Source: an uncultured Nitrospira sp.
GTDB lineage: Bacteria > Nitrospirota > Nitrospiria > Nitrospirales > Nitrospiraceae
Assembly (NCBI GenBank): GCA_902500805.1
Contig: CABVSA010000035.1
Location: forward strand, 1 to 36,155
Length of the DNA: 36,155 bases
Direction of reading: 5' to 3'
Position 1 is the first letter of the stretch. Every line of letters starts with the position of its first letter. The notes beneath the pieces were generated by a model, which made no database searches, was not told where the DNA came from, and saw nothing but the letters and a program-made list of their open reading frames with translations. Both the position numbers and the translations under genes were made by a program. Shown here piece by piece: positions 1-6,900 of the stretch.

Positions 1-250
1 TCATCACTGTAATGGTTTTGGGAAACGTCCCCTTGGATGCCACAAACGAAAATGCTGATTGCGGCGCGACTTCTGTATTGTTGTCTGCTTGTGAGTATGG
101 CTTCGGCATGAACGTGGAAAACGATACGACGCCGCAACCACCAGCGCTGCTAGAGCCGGGAGGGGGTGAATCATAGCCGGCTCCGACCTCGCCGATGTTG
201 CCGAAGGCACTCAGTACCATAACGATCGCTAGGGCATATCGAACATTCAC
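1..250 (-). CDS. Exported protein, partial (C-terminus beyond left edge)
   Basis: A GTG start at 250 has a good ribosome binding site (gaggtg, 5 nt upstream), and 83 codons are open to the window edge. Residues 1 to about 24 form a signal peptide (VRYALAIVMVLSAFG core), followed by a Ser/Gly/Pro linker with one Cys. A block FSTFMPKPYS ... FSFVASK then resembles FSAFTPSPYS ... FSFLASK in the gene at 10750-11163, so the two are paralogues. The product should be periplasmic or envelope-associated. Function unknown; no recognised domain. Confidence 0.7.
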   Translation of the reverse strand, partial: MNVRYALAIVMVLSAFGNIGEVGAGYDSPPPGSSSAGGCGVVSFSTFMPKPYSQADNNTEVAPQSAFSFVASKGTFPKTITVM

Positions 251-585
251 GATGACACCTCGCTGTTGATTGTTGTTAGTGGCCGGGATGGCGGAGGTCA
301 ATGAGTATGGCTTATTGTGTAGTCCCGGGGAGATAAAAAGCAAACATTGGATGACTCGAAAGAATCAGGGTGAGCGGCGTGCTCGTTGTGAAGACTCTGC
401 ACGTTGCTGACGGGAGCATCACGAACCTGGCTGACTGTTTCCTTCGAGCCAAGCCCCGACGGTGGCGGATCCGCTGGAGGATCAAACCGTGCCGGAGGAT
501 GCGACGAGTGGATTCGGATGGATAAAATATAACGGGAGTCTTGTATTACAGCGCGCCGCGCAAGCTGTTGAGGCGCCACCGCAGT
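251..585. other. Intergenic stretch without a supported gene
   Basis: Open frames exist here on the minus strand, but their composition is low-complexity and unlike proteins, and none has a convincing ribosome binding site. I see no RNA gene or repeat. It probably holds the promoter of the exported gene on its left. Confidence 0.5.
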
Positions 586-852
586 TCAGTTTTCCACGCC
601 CATACTGATCACGATGAGCAGCGCATAGTCCTGTTTTGCGCAGCCCTCGACCGGAGGCATCGCGCCGCCTGGGGCAACGGGAAACGCCGACTGCTTTGCG
701 TTGGCTGGTGAGCAGGAACCGCTCACCGTCGACGGGGAATAGCGCGCGGAATGGCAGGCCAGGTGGGTCAGGTCGTAGAGCCTCGCGCCTTGATCGAGCT
801 CCCAATGCTGGTTGCCATGAGTTTTCGCACAGGCCACTGAGTTGCCCTTCAC
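586..852 (-). pseudogene. Truncated copy of the 1905-2630 gene (C-terminal part only)
   Basis: About 77 residues align without gaps to the C-terminus of the intact gene at 1905-2630. Shared blocks include THLAC.SARY, GGAMPPVEGC and KQDYA.LIVI. The N-terminal half, including the signal region, is missing: upstream of the GTG at 852 the frame closes at a TGA only seven codons away, and the residues there no longer match the homologue. The protein would have no export signal. I infer a duplicated, 5'-truncated remnant. A short functional gene is possible but less likely. Confidence 0.6.
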
Positions 853-960
853 ACTGAATTCACACCGTGCTCAGCGGAATGGTCAAACTATGCTAGCATA
901 GGCGAAACTCATCGCCGGTTTCGGGACCTGGAAGCTGGTATGCACTAGGGGAGGCGACTC

Positions 961-1167
961 GTGAGACAGGTGATTATTTTTCGGGGAGAGGATGGTTATT
1001 GGGTGGCCGAATGTCCAACCTTGCCTGGTTGTTTGAGCCAGGGGAAGACCAAAGAAGAGGCCGTTGGCAATATCCGAAAAGCCATTTGTGGCCACATTGC
1101 CGCTTTGGAAGAAGATAAACTCGCCGTACCTGAAGAACACTTCGATGCTGTATTGATGGCTGTATGA
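961..1167 (+). CDS. hicB: HicB-family antitoxin, short form
   Basis: The 68-residue product matches the short HicB/UPF0150 fold from end to end: a strand pair with EDGYWVAECP, then LPGC.SQGKTKEEA, a helix with AALEED, and a C-terminal VPEE..DAVLMAV. HicB proteins neutralise HicA mRNA-cleaving toxins and often repress their own operon; this short form lacks an added HTH or RHH domain. The GTG start has ggggagg 6 nt upstream. The stop overlaps the next ATG as ATGA, which suggests coupling to the hicA remnant. The gene looks intact although its toxin does not. Gene order is antitoxin first. Confidence 0.85.
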   Translation: MRQVIIFRGEDGYWVAECPTLPGCLSQGKTKEEAVGNIRKAICGHIAALEEDKLAVPEEHFDAVLMAV

Positions 1168-1268
1168 GCAAGTTGCCGAGTCTTTCTGGCCGAGCCTGCA
1201 TGAAAGGGCTTGAGCGAGCGGGCTTTGTGGTGAAGATGGTAAGCATGCAAAAGATAGAGTCGGCATGA
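1164..1268 (+). pseudogene. hicA: HicA toxin remnant (N-terminal 24 residues only)
   Basis: The first 24 residues, SKLPSLSGRACMKGLERAGF plus VVK, are the canonical HicA start (dsRBD-like fold, helix 1 and strand 1). The sequence then leaves the family: the expected continuation with the catalytic Gly-Ser-His motif (RxxGSH) is absent, and ten unrelated residues lead to a stop. HicA needs that histidine for RNA cleavage, so this product cannot be an active toxin. The TGA overlaps the ATG of the next gene, so the junction looks like a deletion that fused the hicA start to the DUF6883 gene. Confidence 0.75.
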
Positions 1269-1597
1269 CGCTACCAAATGCTGATCGAACAGTCGTGGAT
1301 GTCCGTAAGCTCCGCGAGTATTGCTTGAATACCAATCATCCCCGCGGTCAACACAAGGCTCGTGTCTTTAAGAGCGCGTTAGGGTGGACAGTTGATGGGG
1401 CAGAAGATGTGCGGCGCGGGCTCCTGGAGGCCGCTCTCCATATAGATGCGAATTTTCTCGGCGCAGATGACTACGGACAGCGGTAAGCGATAGACTTTGT
1501 AGCACAGGGAGTGAGTGGGCCAGTGACGGTGCGGAGTTTATGGATCATTCGTCATGGCGAAGATTTCCCAAGATTTTCTTCGTGTTATGTTCTTTAG
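1265..1597 (+). pseudogene. DUF6883 gene interrupted by an in-frame TAA
   Basis: Residues 1-73 (LPNADRTVVDVRKLREYCLN, then HPRGQHKARVF, to DDYGQR) match the DUF6883 family. A TAA at 1484-1486 interrupts the frame, but the same frame continues as AIDF......GPVTVRSLWIIRHGEDFPR to CYVL and a TAG at 1595-1597, the family's usual C-terminus. The TAA stands where the family has Tyr (GQRYxIDF), so a single TAT or TAC to TAA change explains it. Full length would be 110 residues. DUF6883 and DUF4926 genes are often neighbours, as here, and the pair may be toxin-antitoxin-like. Readthrough is possible but I see no sign of it. Confidence 0.8.
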
Positions 1598-1612
1598 CAG
1601 GGAGCATCAAGT

Positions 1613-1822
1613 ATGAAACAAGAAATTCAGGTGCTCGATGTGGTGGCGGTGACCGAAGATATTGCTGATCGCGGCTTGCTGCGTGGGCAAGTGGGGACGG
1701 TTGTGGAATCGCTTGATCAAAGTGTATTCGAGGTAGAGTTTGTGGATAACGACGGTAAGACCTACGCCATGCTTCCGCTGAAATCCAGCCAATTACTTGT
1801 GTTGCACTATCAGCCTGCATGA
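1613..1822 (+). CDS. DUF4926 domain protein
   Basis: The 69-residue product fits the DUF4926 pattern: short beta-rich, with DVVAVTEDI near the N-terminus, GLLRGQVGTVVE in the middle and VEFVDNDGKTYA.L towards the end. It resembles an SH3-like small barrel. It starts 15 bases after the broken DUF6883 gene, with caggga upstream, so the two were probably one operon. Family function is not established; the pairing suggests a partner or antidote role. The gene shows no damage, unlike its neighbour. Confidence 0.75.
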   Translation: MKQEIQVLDVVAVTEDIADRGLLRGQVGTVVESLDQSVFEVEFVDNDGKTYAMLPLKSSQLLVLHYQPA

Positions 1823-1904
1823 GTTTTTCGCAATCGTGAGAAATAGTAGAGGAGGTTGGGAATCGTTTATAGATCACCTCCCAAGCTTCGTGCGCCAGCG
1901 GTAA

Positions 1905-2630
1905 TCAATCTTCCACACCTACGCCGATCACGATGAGCACGGCATAGTCTTGTTTCGTGCAGCCTTCGACCGGAGGCATCGCTCCTCCTGGGGAAACGGG
2001 AAACGCCGACTGCTTCGCGTGGGCCGGTGAGCACGAACCACCCGCCGTCGCCGGGGTATAGCGTGCGGAACGGCAGGCCAGGTGGGTCACGTCGTGGAGT
2101 ATCGCGCCTTGATCGATCTCCCAGCGTCTATCGCCATGGCCATCGGCAGGATGAATCGTCAGTACGGCTGTCACTTTGCGGGCGCCCGTGACCACATATT
2201 TCCCGGGAGGAAGCGGAACGGTTGGTTGCTCCATGATGAGGCCGTGTTCCTCCAACCACCAGTCCGCTTCGTTGAACTTCCAGCGGGACGGAGCGACGCC
2301 ACCAGCATCTTTCAACGATTGATAGCGGTTTAGCTTCACGCCTCGAGGCCCTGGATCCAGTGGCCACAGCCCCCACAATTGCGCACCGTTGCCAGAGGTC
2401 GCACCTGGCTCGCCCAACGCGGCAATGTACTGTGTGGAAATGCGCCTGAACTTCGTCTGACCACTGTCTGCGGCATAGACCGACTGAGTGACGATCGCGA
2501 TTGTCAGGAACCAGACGGTTGCCAGGCAGGCGTGGCCCAAGAGAGGCTGTATGCTTCTGGTACAGGCTGACACCGCATCGTGCGGTCCGGGAATGCGTAT
2601 TCTGATCAAGGAAAGAAGTAAAACCCTCAT
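1905..2630 (-). CDS. Conserved exported protein of unknown function
   Basis: The 241-residue product starts at an ATG with gaaagga 8 nt upstream. A hydrophobic stretch at about residues 33-53 (ACLATVWFLTIAIVTQSVYA) would serve as signal peptide or anchor after an unusually long N-region. The mature part begins TKFRRISTQYIAALG and has Trp-rich blocks (LWGLWPLD, ADWWLEEHG). The C-terminal 77 residues contain five Cys and GGAMPPVEGC. A C-terminal copy lies at 586-852. I do not recognise the function; an envelope or periplasmic protein is likely. It converges with the DUF4926 gene. Confidence 0.7.
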   Translation of the reverse strand: MRVLLLSLIRIRIPGPHDAVSACTRSIQPLLGHACLATVWFLTIAIVTQSVYAADSGQTKFRRISTQYIAALGEPGATSGNGAQLWGLWPLDPGPRGVKLNRYQSLKDAGGVAPSRWKFNEADWWLEEHGLIMEQPTVPLPPGKYVVTGARKVTAVLTIHPADGHGDRRWEIDQGAILHDVTHLACRSARYTPATAGGSCSPAHAKQSAFPVSPGGAMPPVEGCTKQDYAVLIVIGVGVED

Positions 2631-2715
2631 GCGGTTGTCCTTTCAGGAAACGTTCGCGCCAATCAGATTACCAATATCCTTTATCAGCCAGGCCAAACGA
2701 ATCTTCAGAGAGACA

Positions 2716-3261
2716 TCATCCTCCGCTCTTCAATCGCTGCAATTCTAAGTGAAGGGTCTGTGTGCCATTCGCAATCCAGACCTGTCCGTCCTGGATCGTC
2801 AATTGTAACTGCATGCTGGAACTTGCCATTCCGGCGAGAGATCGAACGCTCTCCATCGGGAGCAGGATCACAGCGAGGTTCTTGAGACGGTCGAGTGAGG
2901 CACGCTGGTTTTCCCACCAGGCTTCGGCGCCGCGAGGTCCGTAGACATAGATGATGACCTGTTTGGAACGGCCGCATGCTTGACGAATGGTCTTCTCGTC
3001 CGGCTGACCGATCTCAAGCCAGAGGTCGATGGCTCCAGTGGCATCCCGTTGCCACAGGGACGGTTCATCTTCGGTACCCACCCCACGGCCAAAAGACAGG
3101 GCCTCGTCTGCGTGAAGCGCAAAGGTCAGTACTCGCACCATCAGCCGCTCTTCTGTCTCGGATGGATGTCGTGCCAGGGTCAGCGTATGGTCCTGGAAGT
3201 AGTGACGGTCTAGATCAGATATCTGCAGGACGGCTTTGTAAATAGTTGCGTTCGTTGCCAT
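2716..3261 (-). CDS. yaeQ: YaeQ family protein
   Basis: The 181-residue product covers the whole YaeQ family: ATIYKAVLQISDLDRHYF at the start, TLARHPSETEERLMVRVL, and DLWLEIGQPDEK.IRQA with Glu/Asp residues of the PD-(D/E)xK-like fold, then IYVYG. Escherichia coli YaeQ was reported to compensate for loss of the RfaH elongation factor; its biochemical role is unclear. It lies four bases downstream of the VF530-type gene and is probably cotranscribed with it. Length is normal and the key acidic and Lys/Arg residues look intact. Confidence 0.9.
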   Translation of the reverse strand: MATNATIYKAVLQISDLDRHYFQDHTLTLARHPSETEERLMVRVLTFALHADEALSFGRGVGTEDEPSLWQRDATGAIDLWLEIGQPDEKTIRQACGRSKQVIIYVYGPRGAEAWWENQRASLDRLKNLAVILLPMESVRSLAGMASSSMQLQLTIQDGQVWIANGTQTLHLELQRLKSGG

Positions 3262-3265
3262 AGCG

Positions 3266-3499
3266 TCAGTGGGGCGAGGGGAGGCCTTTCACAAACAATT
3301 GCTCGACACGCGTGCGCGCCCACGGGGTCCTGCGCAGAAAGGTCAGGCTCGACTTGATCGTCGGGTGGTGACGGAAGCAGCGGATGGGCACGCGCCGCCC
3401 CAGTTCAGGCCATCCGTGCCGGGCAACGAGGGTGGTGACAATCGTTTCCAATGTGATTCCGTGCAAGGGATCGCGAGGGTGAGGTTGTCGAGCGTCCAT
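3266..3499 (-). CDS. VF530-type DNA-binding protein
   Basis: This 77-residue protein matches the VF530 / DUF2132 family: [13 protein letters not shown] [43 protein letters not shown]. The family is a small helical DNA-binding fold. It starts at 3499, facing away from the smbP promoter. No strong ribosome binding site is seen upstream of the ATG. It probably forms a two-gene operon with yaeQ. The targets and role are unknown. Confidence 0.8.
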   Translation of the reverse strand: MDARQPHPRDPLHGITLETIVTTLVARHGWPELGRRVPIRCFRHHPTIKSSLTFLRRTPWARTRVEQLFVKGLPSPH

Positions 3500-3502
3500 T
3501 TC

Positions 3503-3533
3503 TTGACAGATTACAGAAATGCTGTGCTAAGGT
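3503..3533 (+). promoter_or_regulatory. Sigma-70-type promoter for smbP
   Basis: TTGACA at 3503-3508 is a consensus -35 box. TAAGGT at 3528-3533 is preceded by TG-n, giving an extended -10 box. The 19-base spacer is long, which the extended -10 may offset. The leader before the ATG would be about 50 nt. Confidence 0.5.
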
Positions 3534-3588
3534 AAACGTGAGATTGCAGCCAGTCGTGTTCGGCACATACTCTTAACCAGGGAGGGGC

Positions 3589-3936
3589 ATGAATATGAAG
3601 AGCAAATTCTGTCGCGGGGCATTCATTCTTGGGGCACTTGGGATGTTGGTGAGTGTTCCGGTGCTCAACGCTCAGCCGTCTCCGGCCGGGAACGTGTTGG
3701 ACTCCATTGCACACGCAAAAGAAGCAGTGGAGCATGGCAAACAGGGGCATGCCGACGTACTGGCGACCCATGCGGAAAAGTCACGGAATCATGCCGAGCG
3801 GGGAGGGAAAAATCCGCATTTGGGCGAAGGGATCAAGCATTTGACGGAAGCCATCGAGCATGGCAAGGCGGGCCACGCCGACGTTGCTACGCAGCATGCC
3901 GAAGCAGCGCTCACTCATTTGACCGAAGCCAAGTAA
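3589..3936 (+). CDS. smbP: Small metal-binding protein, SmbP-like
   Basis: The 115-residue precursor has a signal peptide ending near residue 28 (NAQPSPA). The mature part is a His-rich helical bundle with two blocks of the same pattern, HAKEAVEHGKQGHAD and HLTEAIEHGKAGHAD, each followed by a helix with HAEK or HAEAAL. SmbP from Nitrosomonas europaea binds copper and other divalent metals in the periplasm and was proposed to buffer metal. An aggaggg-like site precedes the ATG at 3589; a second ATG at 3595 is an equally good start. It is monocistronic, with its own promoter and a strong terminator. The RND efflux genes 12 kb away may serve the same need. Confidence 0.85.
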   Translation: MNMKSKFCRGAFILGALGMLVSVPVLNAQPSPAGNVLDSIAHAKEAVEHGKQGHADVLATHAEKSRNHAERGGKNPHLGEGIKHLTEAIEHGKAGHADVATQHAEAALTHLTEAK

Positions 3937-3970
3937 GCGTCCGGACCATCCGGTGATGGTGAGTTCGTAT

Positions 3971-4009
3971 AAACGGGCAGGGGAGAAGTCCCCTGCCCGT
4001 TTCTGTTTG
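3971..4009 (+). terminator. Rho-independent terminator after smbP
   Basis: A perfect 14-bp stem (3971-3984 with 3989-4002) closes on the tetraloop gaag and is followed by ttctgttt. The GC-rich core is gggcagggg. It ends the smbP transcript before the SDR gene. Confidence 0.9.
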
Positions 4010-4039
4010 GAGAGAGGGGCACTGGGAGGAGAATAAGCT

Positions 4040-4648
4040 ATGCGCGTGATTGTGGTTGGAGGAACGGGAACCATTGGGTCAGCCGTGGTGGCGGCGTTGT
4101 CGGCTCGGCATGAGGTGGTTGTATCTGGGCGTAAGTCGGGAGTTGTCACTGTCGATCTCGCATCGCCGGATTCCATTCGGGCTATGTTTCAGTCGGTGGG
4201 GAAATTTGATGCGATCGTCTGTGCGGCTGGGCAAGCGAAGTTTGGAAGTCTCGATGATTTGACTGATGCAGACTATCTCTTCAGTTTCTCAAACAAGCTG
4301 ATGGGACAAGCCAATCTCGTACGGATCGGTCGGCAGTTCATTGCCGATGGTGGGTCATTGACGCTCACAACCGGAGTGCTCAGTCAGGAACCGATCAAGG
4401 GCAGCGCTTCCATCAGTATGGTGAATGCCGGGCTTGAAGGTTTTGTCCGGGCGGCTGCTCTGGAACTGCCACGTGGGATCCGAGTCAATGTGGTGAGTCC
4501 ACCTTGGGTGACGGAAACCCTTGTCGCGCGCAAGATGGACCCCGCGACTGGCATGCCGGCTGTCGTAGTGGCGAAGGCCTATCTTGCCAGTGTCGAAGGG
4601 ACCATGACGGGACAGACGATCGATCCACGGAGGCTTGCAGGTACATGA
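4040..4648 (+). CDS. Short-chain dehydrogenase-like protein lacking catalytic Tyr/Lys
   Basis: The 202-residue protein has an N-terminal Rossmann motif GGTGTIGSAV (residues 7-16), a nucleotide-loop Arg (VSGRKSG), DLASPDSI, and the NAG-like CAAGQAKFG. The region of the active-site helix reads SASISMVNAGLEGFVRAAAL, followed by the usual RVNVVSPPWV. In classical SDRs this helix carries YxxxK; here those positions are Ile and Asn. NAD(P) binding is therefore likely, but classical alcohol/ketone chemistry is doubtful. Close relatives with the same change exist as I recall, so this may be a distinct subgroup. The start has aggaggag upstream. Confidence 0.8.
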   Translation: MRVIVVGGTGTIGSAVVAALSARHEVVVSGRKSGVVTVDLASPDSIRAMFQSVGKFDAIVCAAGQAKFGSLDDLTDADYLFSFSNKLMGQANLVRIGRQFIADGGSLTLTTGVLSQEPIKGSASISMVNAGLEGFVRAAALELPRGIRVNVVSPPWVTETLVARKMDPATGMPAVVVAKAYLASVEGTMTGQTIDPRRLAGT

Positions 4649-4683
4649 CTCCGGTCACTTCATCGAGATGAAGAGGGATTGAA

Positions 4684-4749
4684 ATGCACGAGTTCAATCT
4701 GCAAGACTGCTCATGCAATGATGCCTGTTGTCCCACCATTCACGATTGA
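4684..4749 (+). CDS. Possible 21-codon Cys-rich leader peptide
   Basis: An ATG at 4684 sits at good distance from agaggga and opens 21 codons ending at TGA 4747. The peptide contains DCSCNDACC, four Cys in nine residues. It overlaps the ATGs at 4718 and 4721 that probably start the YecA-like gene, which itself has no ribosome binding site. Translation of this peptide could couple to that gene. The frame may also be chance; evidence is limited to the binding site and odd composition. Confidence 0.3.
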   Translation: MHEFNLQDCSCNDACCPTIHD

Positions 4750-5476
4750 CCAGGCAATTCTCCTCACGCGCTTCTTGTCTGCACCACAGCGACCTGAAGA
4801 CACCTTGACCTATCCCCAATTGGCCGGCTTCTTGTTCGGCCTCGCGAATGGGCCGGAGTTGATCCAGCCGTCAGAATGGATTCCCCTTGTCTTCAACGAT
4901 CAAGATGCGGGGTACGAGACGGACGATGAAGCGAACCAGGTACTCCAGGCCATGATGGCACTCTATAACGACAGTGTTAGGGAACGGCCAGGAGGAGCGG
5001 TATCCCTTCCACCGGGGTGTGAGGTACGACCTGATCTCATGGAGAATCTGACGATCGATTCGCCATTGAGTCAATGGGCACAGGGATTTGGCATGGGCTA
5101 TGAGTATCTGTCTGAGGTGTGGGATGCGTATACACCGGATGAATTTGATGAGGAGATCGGCGCGTTGTTGATGACGCTCACATTTTTTAGCTCACCAGCA
5201 CTTGCCGACGCCTACTATCAGGAGGGAAATAAGAAGGGGACCTTCGATCAGCTTGCCGAGTCGGTGATGGAGATCTTCCCCGAGGCCATGCGAGAGTATG
5301 CGCATCTGGGACGGTCGATCTATCGCGTACGACTCGAATCGGGCGACATCGACACGAACTCCTCACTCCCTATCAAAATTGGGCGCAATGATCCCTGTTT
5401 CTGCGGGAGCGGGAAGAAGTTTAAAAAGTGCTGTGATCTCACGAAGGGCACAGGGCAGGCGCCGGTCTTCCACTGA
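4718..5476 (+). CDS. YecA/UPF0149-like protein with C-terminal SEC-C zinc motif
   Basis: From the ATG at 4718 the protein has 252 residues. The N-terminal two thirds form the helical YecA/UPF0149 domain: FL....RPEDTLTYPQLAGFLFGLANGP, PSEWIPLVF, then WAQGFGMGYEY and EEIGALLMTLTFF. The C-terminal end is a SEC-C motif, IGRNDPCFCGSGKKFKKCC, which binds zinc; in SecA this motif contacts SecB and ribosomes. The exact role of YecA-type proteins is poorly known, though E. coli YecA was reported to contact ribosomes. The upstream TTG at 4679 extends the frame, but its spacing to agaggga is too short. Confidence 0.8.
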   Translation: MMPVVPPFTIDQAILLTRFLSAPQRPEDTLTYPQLAGFLFGLANGPELIQPSEWIPLVFNDQDAGYETDDEANQVLQAMMALYNDSVRERPGGAVSLPPGCEVRPDLMENLTIDSPLSQWAQGFGMGYEYLSEVWDAYTPDEFDEEIGALLMTLTFFSSPALADAYYQEGNKKGTFDQLAESVMEIFPEAMREYAHLGRSIYRVRLESGDIDTNSSLPIKIGRNDPCFCGSGKKFKKCCDLTKGTGQAPVFH

Positions 5477-5508
5477 CAGAGGTAAGCGGTTATATCTACA
5501 TTTTCACT

Positions 5509-5733
5509 ATGTCGTATCGATCTGACCCCTCTGCCGATTCATTTTCAGCCGACTCTCGCCGCACGTTTTATGAGGCCCATCCTTCGATCGCCTTGTTTAT
5601 GCTCTTGGTCGTGTTGGCTGCGCCGTTTGCAGGACTCTATGTGGCGGGGCTGCTGGGTGTGGTGGTTGGTGTGTTGGTTTCGGCTGCAGCCTACGTCCTG
5701 ACGCCTTGTGTCTGGAAGTGGATCGGCGGCTGA
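5509..5733 (+). CDS. Small membrane protein with two transmembrane helices
   Basis: The 74-residue product begins with a polar Ser/Asp-rich segment. Two hydrophobic helices follow at about residues 27-47 (ALFMLLVVLAAPFAGLYVAG) and 48-66 (LLGVVVGVLVSAAAYVLTP), with short ends. It follows the YecA-like gene by 32 bases and may be in the same operon. No family is recognised. The ribosome binding site is weak. Confidence 0.5.
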   Translation: MSYRSDPSADSFSADSRRTFYEAHPSIALFMLLVVLAAPFAGLYVAGLLGVVVGVLVSAAAYVLTPCVWKWIGG

Positions 5734-5752
5734 CTCGGCTGAGCCAGCCGCC
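5725..5752. terminator. Hairpin between convergent genes
   Basis: GGCGGCTG (5725-5732) pairs perfectly with CAGCCGCC (5745-5752) around a 12-nt loop that can fold on itself (ctcggctgag). It overlaps the stop codon of the membrane protein gene and faces the Tim44-like gene. No T-run follows on either strand, so it may act as a weak bidirectional terminator. Confidence 0.4.
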
Positions 5753-5764
5753 TCCTTGAATCGA

Positions 5765-6793
5765 TTATTGCTGCTGGATGGCTGACAAAAGCCACTGGCC
5801 ATTCCGCACACGCATGAAGGTCCAGACTTCGATGGATTCCGTTGCGGTGTCTTCACTGCCCTCAACCAGATAGCCGGGCTCTCCACGTGAGATTGTGGTG
5901 GAGACGGTATAGTCACGGGCATTCCAGCGGAGATCTACCGTGGCATAGTCGGTTGAGTCTTCGGACCAGGCTTCTCGTACATCTCCCTTGAGCAACACCA
6001 CATCTTCAACATGATTCCGGACCCCTTGACTGTGGTCCTCGGCCAACGCCGTGCTGAAATAGCTTAGCATTTCAGGTGTCAGATGCCGTCGGAGTGCGGC
6101 CACATCTTGTGCACTCCAGGCCGTTTGAATCTCGCGGAGCAGTTGCTGAAAGGCTGCCTTATCTTCAGTGCTCACGGCATAAGCCTTCGTGTCTTGCTCA
6201 TCCGTCGTGCTATTGGCCGAGACGTCGAGGAGGCTTCCTCGGGCTGCTGTGCTGCGTGAGAGTCCAGTGAAGACCGGCGCTGGTGTCTGTTTGGATCTTC
6301 TGAAGAAATAGAAGGCGCCTGCTCCGATCGCCATCAGGAGGAGAATAAGCCCAAAGGAGTTCCCAGATGTGGATGCCGGTGCTGATCCGGATCCCGACTC
6401 CGTATCCGTGGTTTTAGCGTTGCTCTCTGTCGCGCCGAAGAGCATATGGCCGAGCCATGTTCCGGCTAGACCACCGGCGATCCCGGCAAGCAAGGGATTG
6501 CGTTGGAACCAGGAAGGAGACGTGGCCGGGGTGGGCTGAGCCGTCGGGCTGTTCGTAGTCTGAGGTGGTGGTGTCGTTGAAGGTCTGGAGGTCGTGGATT
6601 GTTCAATGGGCTTGGCACCGTTCTCCTGATGGGTTCGTGATCCACGGCTTCCGAATCCCATTGATGAATTTCCGCCACGAGACCCGCTCGAATATCCTCC
6701 TCCACCTCCTCTCGCCTTGGCAAATGACAGGGTGGGTAGGCCGATCAGCGAGGCGATGATGCAGACTGCTATAAGCTTTGAACTGTTTTGCAT
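5765..6793 (-). CDS. Tim44-like domain membrane/exported protein
   Basis: The ATG at 6793 has gaaaggaca just upstream and begins a clear signal peptide (SSKLIAVCIIASLIGLPTLS), so I prefer it over the longer frame from 6904. The 342-residue protein continues with a Gly/Ser-rich segment (ARGGGGGYSSGSRGG), a Thr/Pro linker, a hydrophobic segment (LLAGIAGGLAGTWLGHMLF), a transmembrane helix (LILLLMAIGAGAFYFF) and a C-terminal Tim44-like domain from about residue 205. That domain resembles the lipid-binding part of mitochondrial Tim44. Bacterial versions are envelope proteins of unknown task. Confidence 0.8.
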   Translation of the reverse strand: MQNSSKLIAVCIIASLIGLPTLSFAKARGGGGGYSSGSRGGNSSMGFGSRGSRTHQENGAKPIEQSTTSRPSTTPPPQTTNSPTAQPTPATSPSWFQRNPLLAGIAGGLAGTWLGHMLFGATESNAKTTDTESGSGSAPASTSGNSFGLILLLMAIGAGAFYFFRRSKQTPAPVFTGLSRSTAARGSLLDVSANSTTDEQDTKAYAVSTEDKAAFQQLLREIQTAWSAQDVAALRRHLTPEMLSYFSTALAEDHSQGVRNHVEDVVLLKGDVREAWSEDSTDYATVDLRWNARDYTVSTTISRGEPGYLVEGSEDTATESIEVWTFMRVRNGQWLLSAIQQQ

Positions 6794-6900
6794 GGATGTC
6801 CTTTCACAAGAGGGTGGCACTCTCAGGCACAATCCCATCCTACCAGTTTTAGGGGAAGAAAACCGAATATTTGGGCTGTGACTCGGCGGATCCCTAGATG

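Noticed and set aside
883..1335. Minus-strand 150-codon open frame opposite hicB/hicA
   Set aside because: It is antisense to recognisable HicB, HicA and DUF6883 sequence, and its residues resemble no protein family.
4679..4717. TTG at 4679 as start of the SEC-C protein
   Set aside because: The agaggga site ends one base before it, too close for use, and the 13 added residues do not look like the family start.
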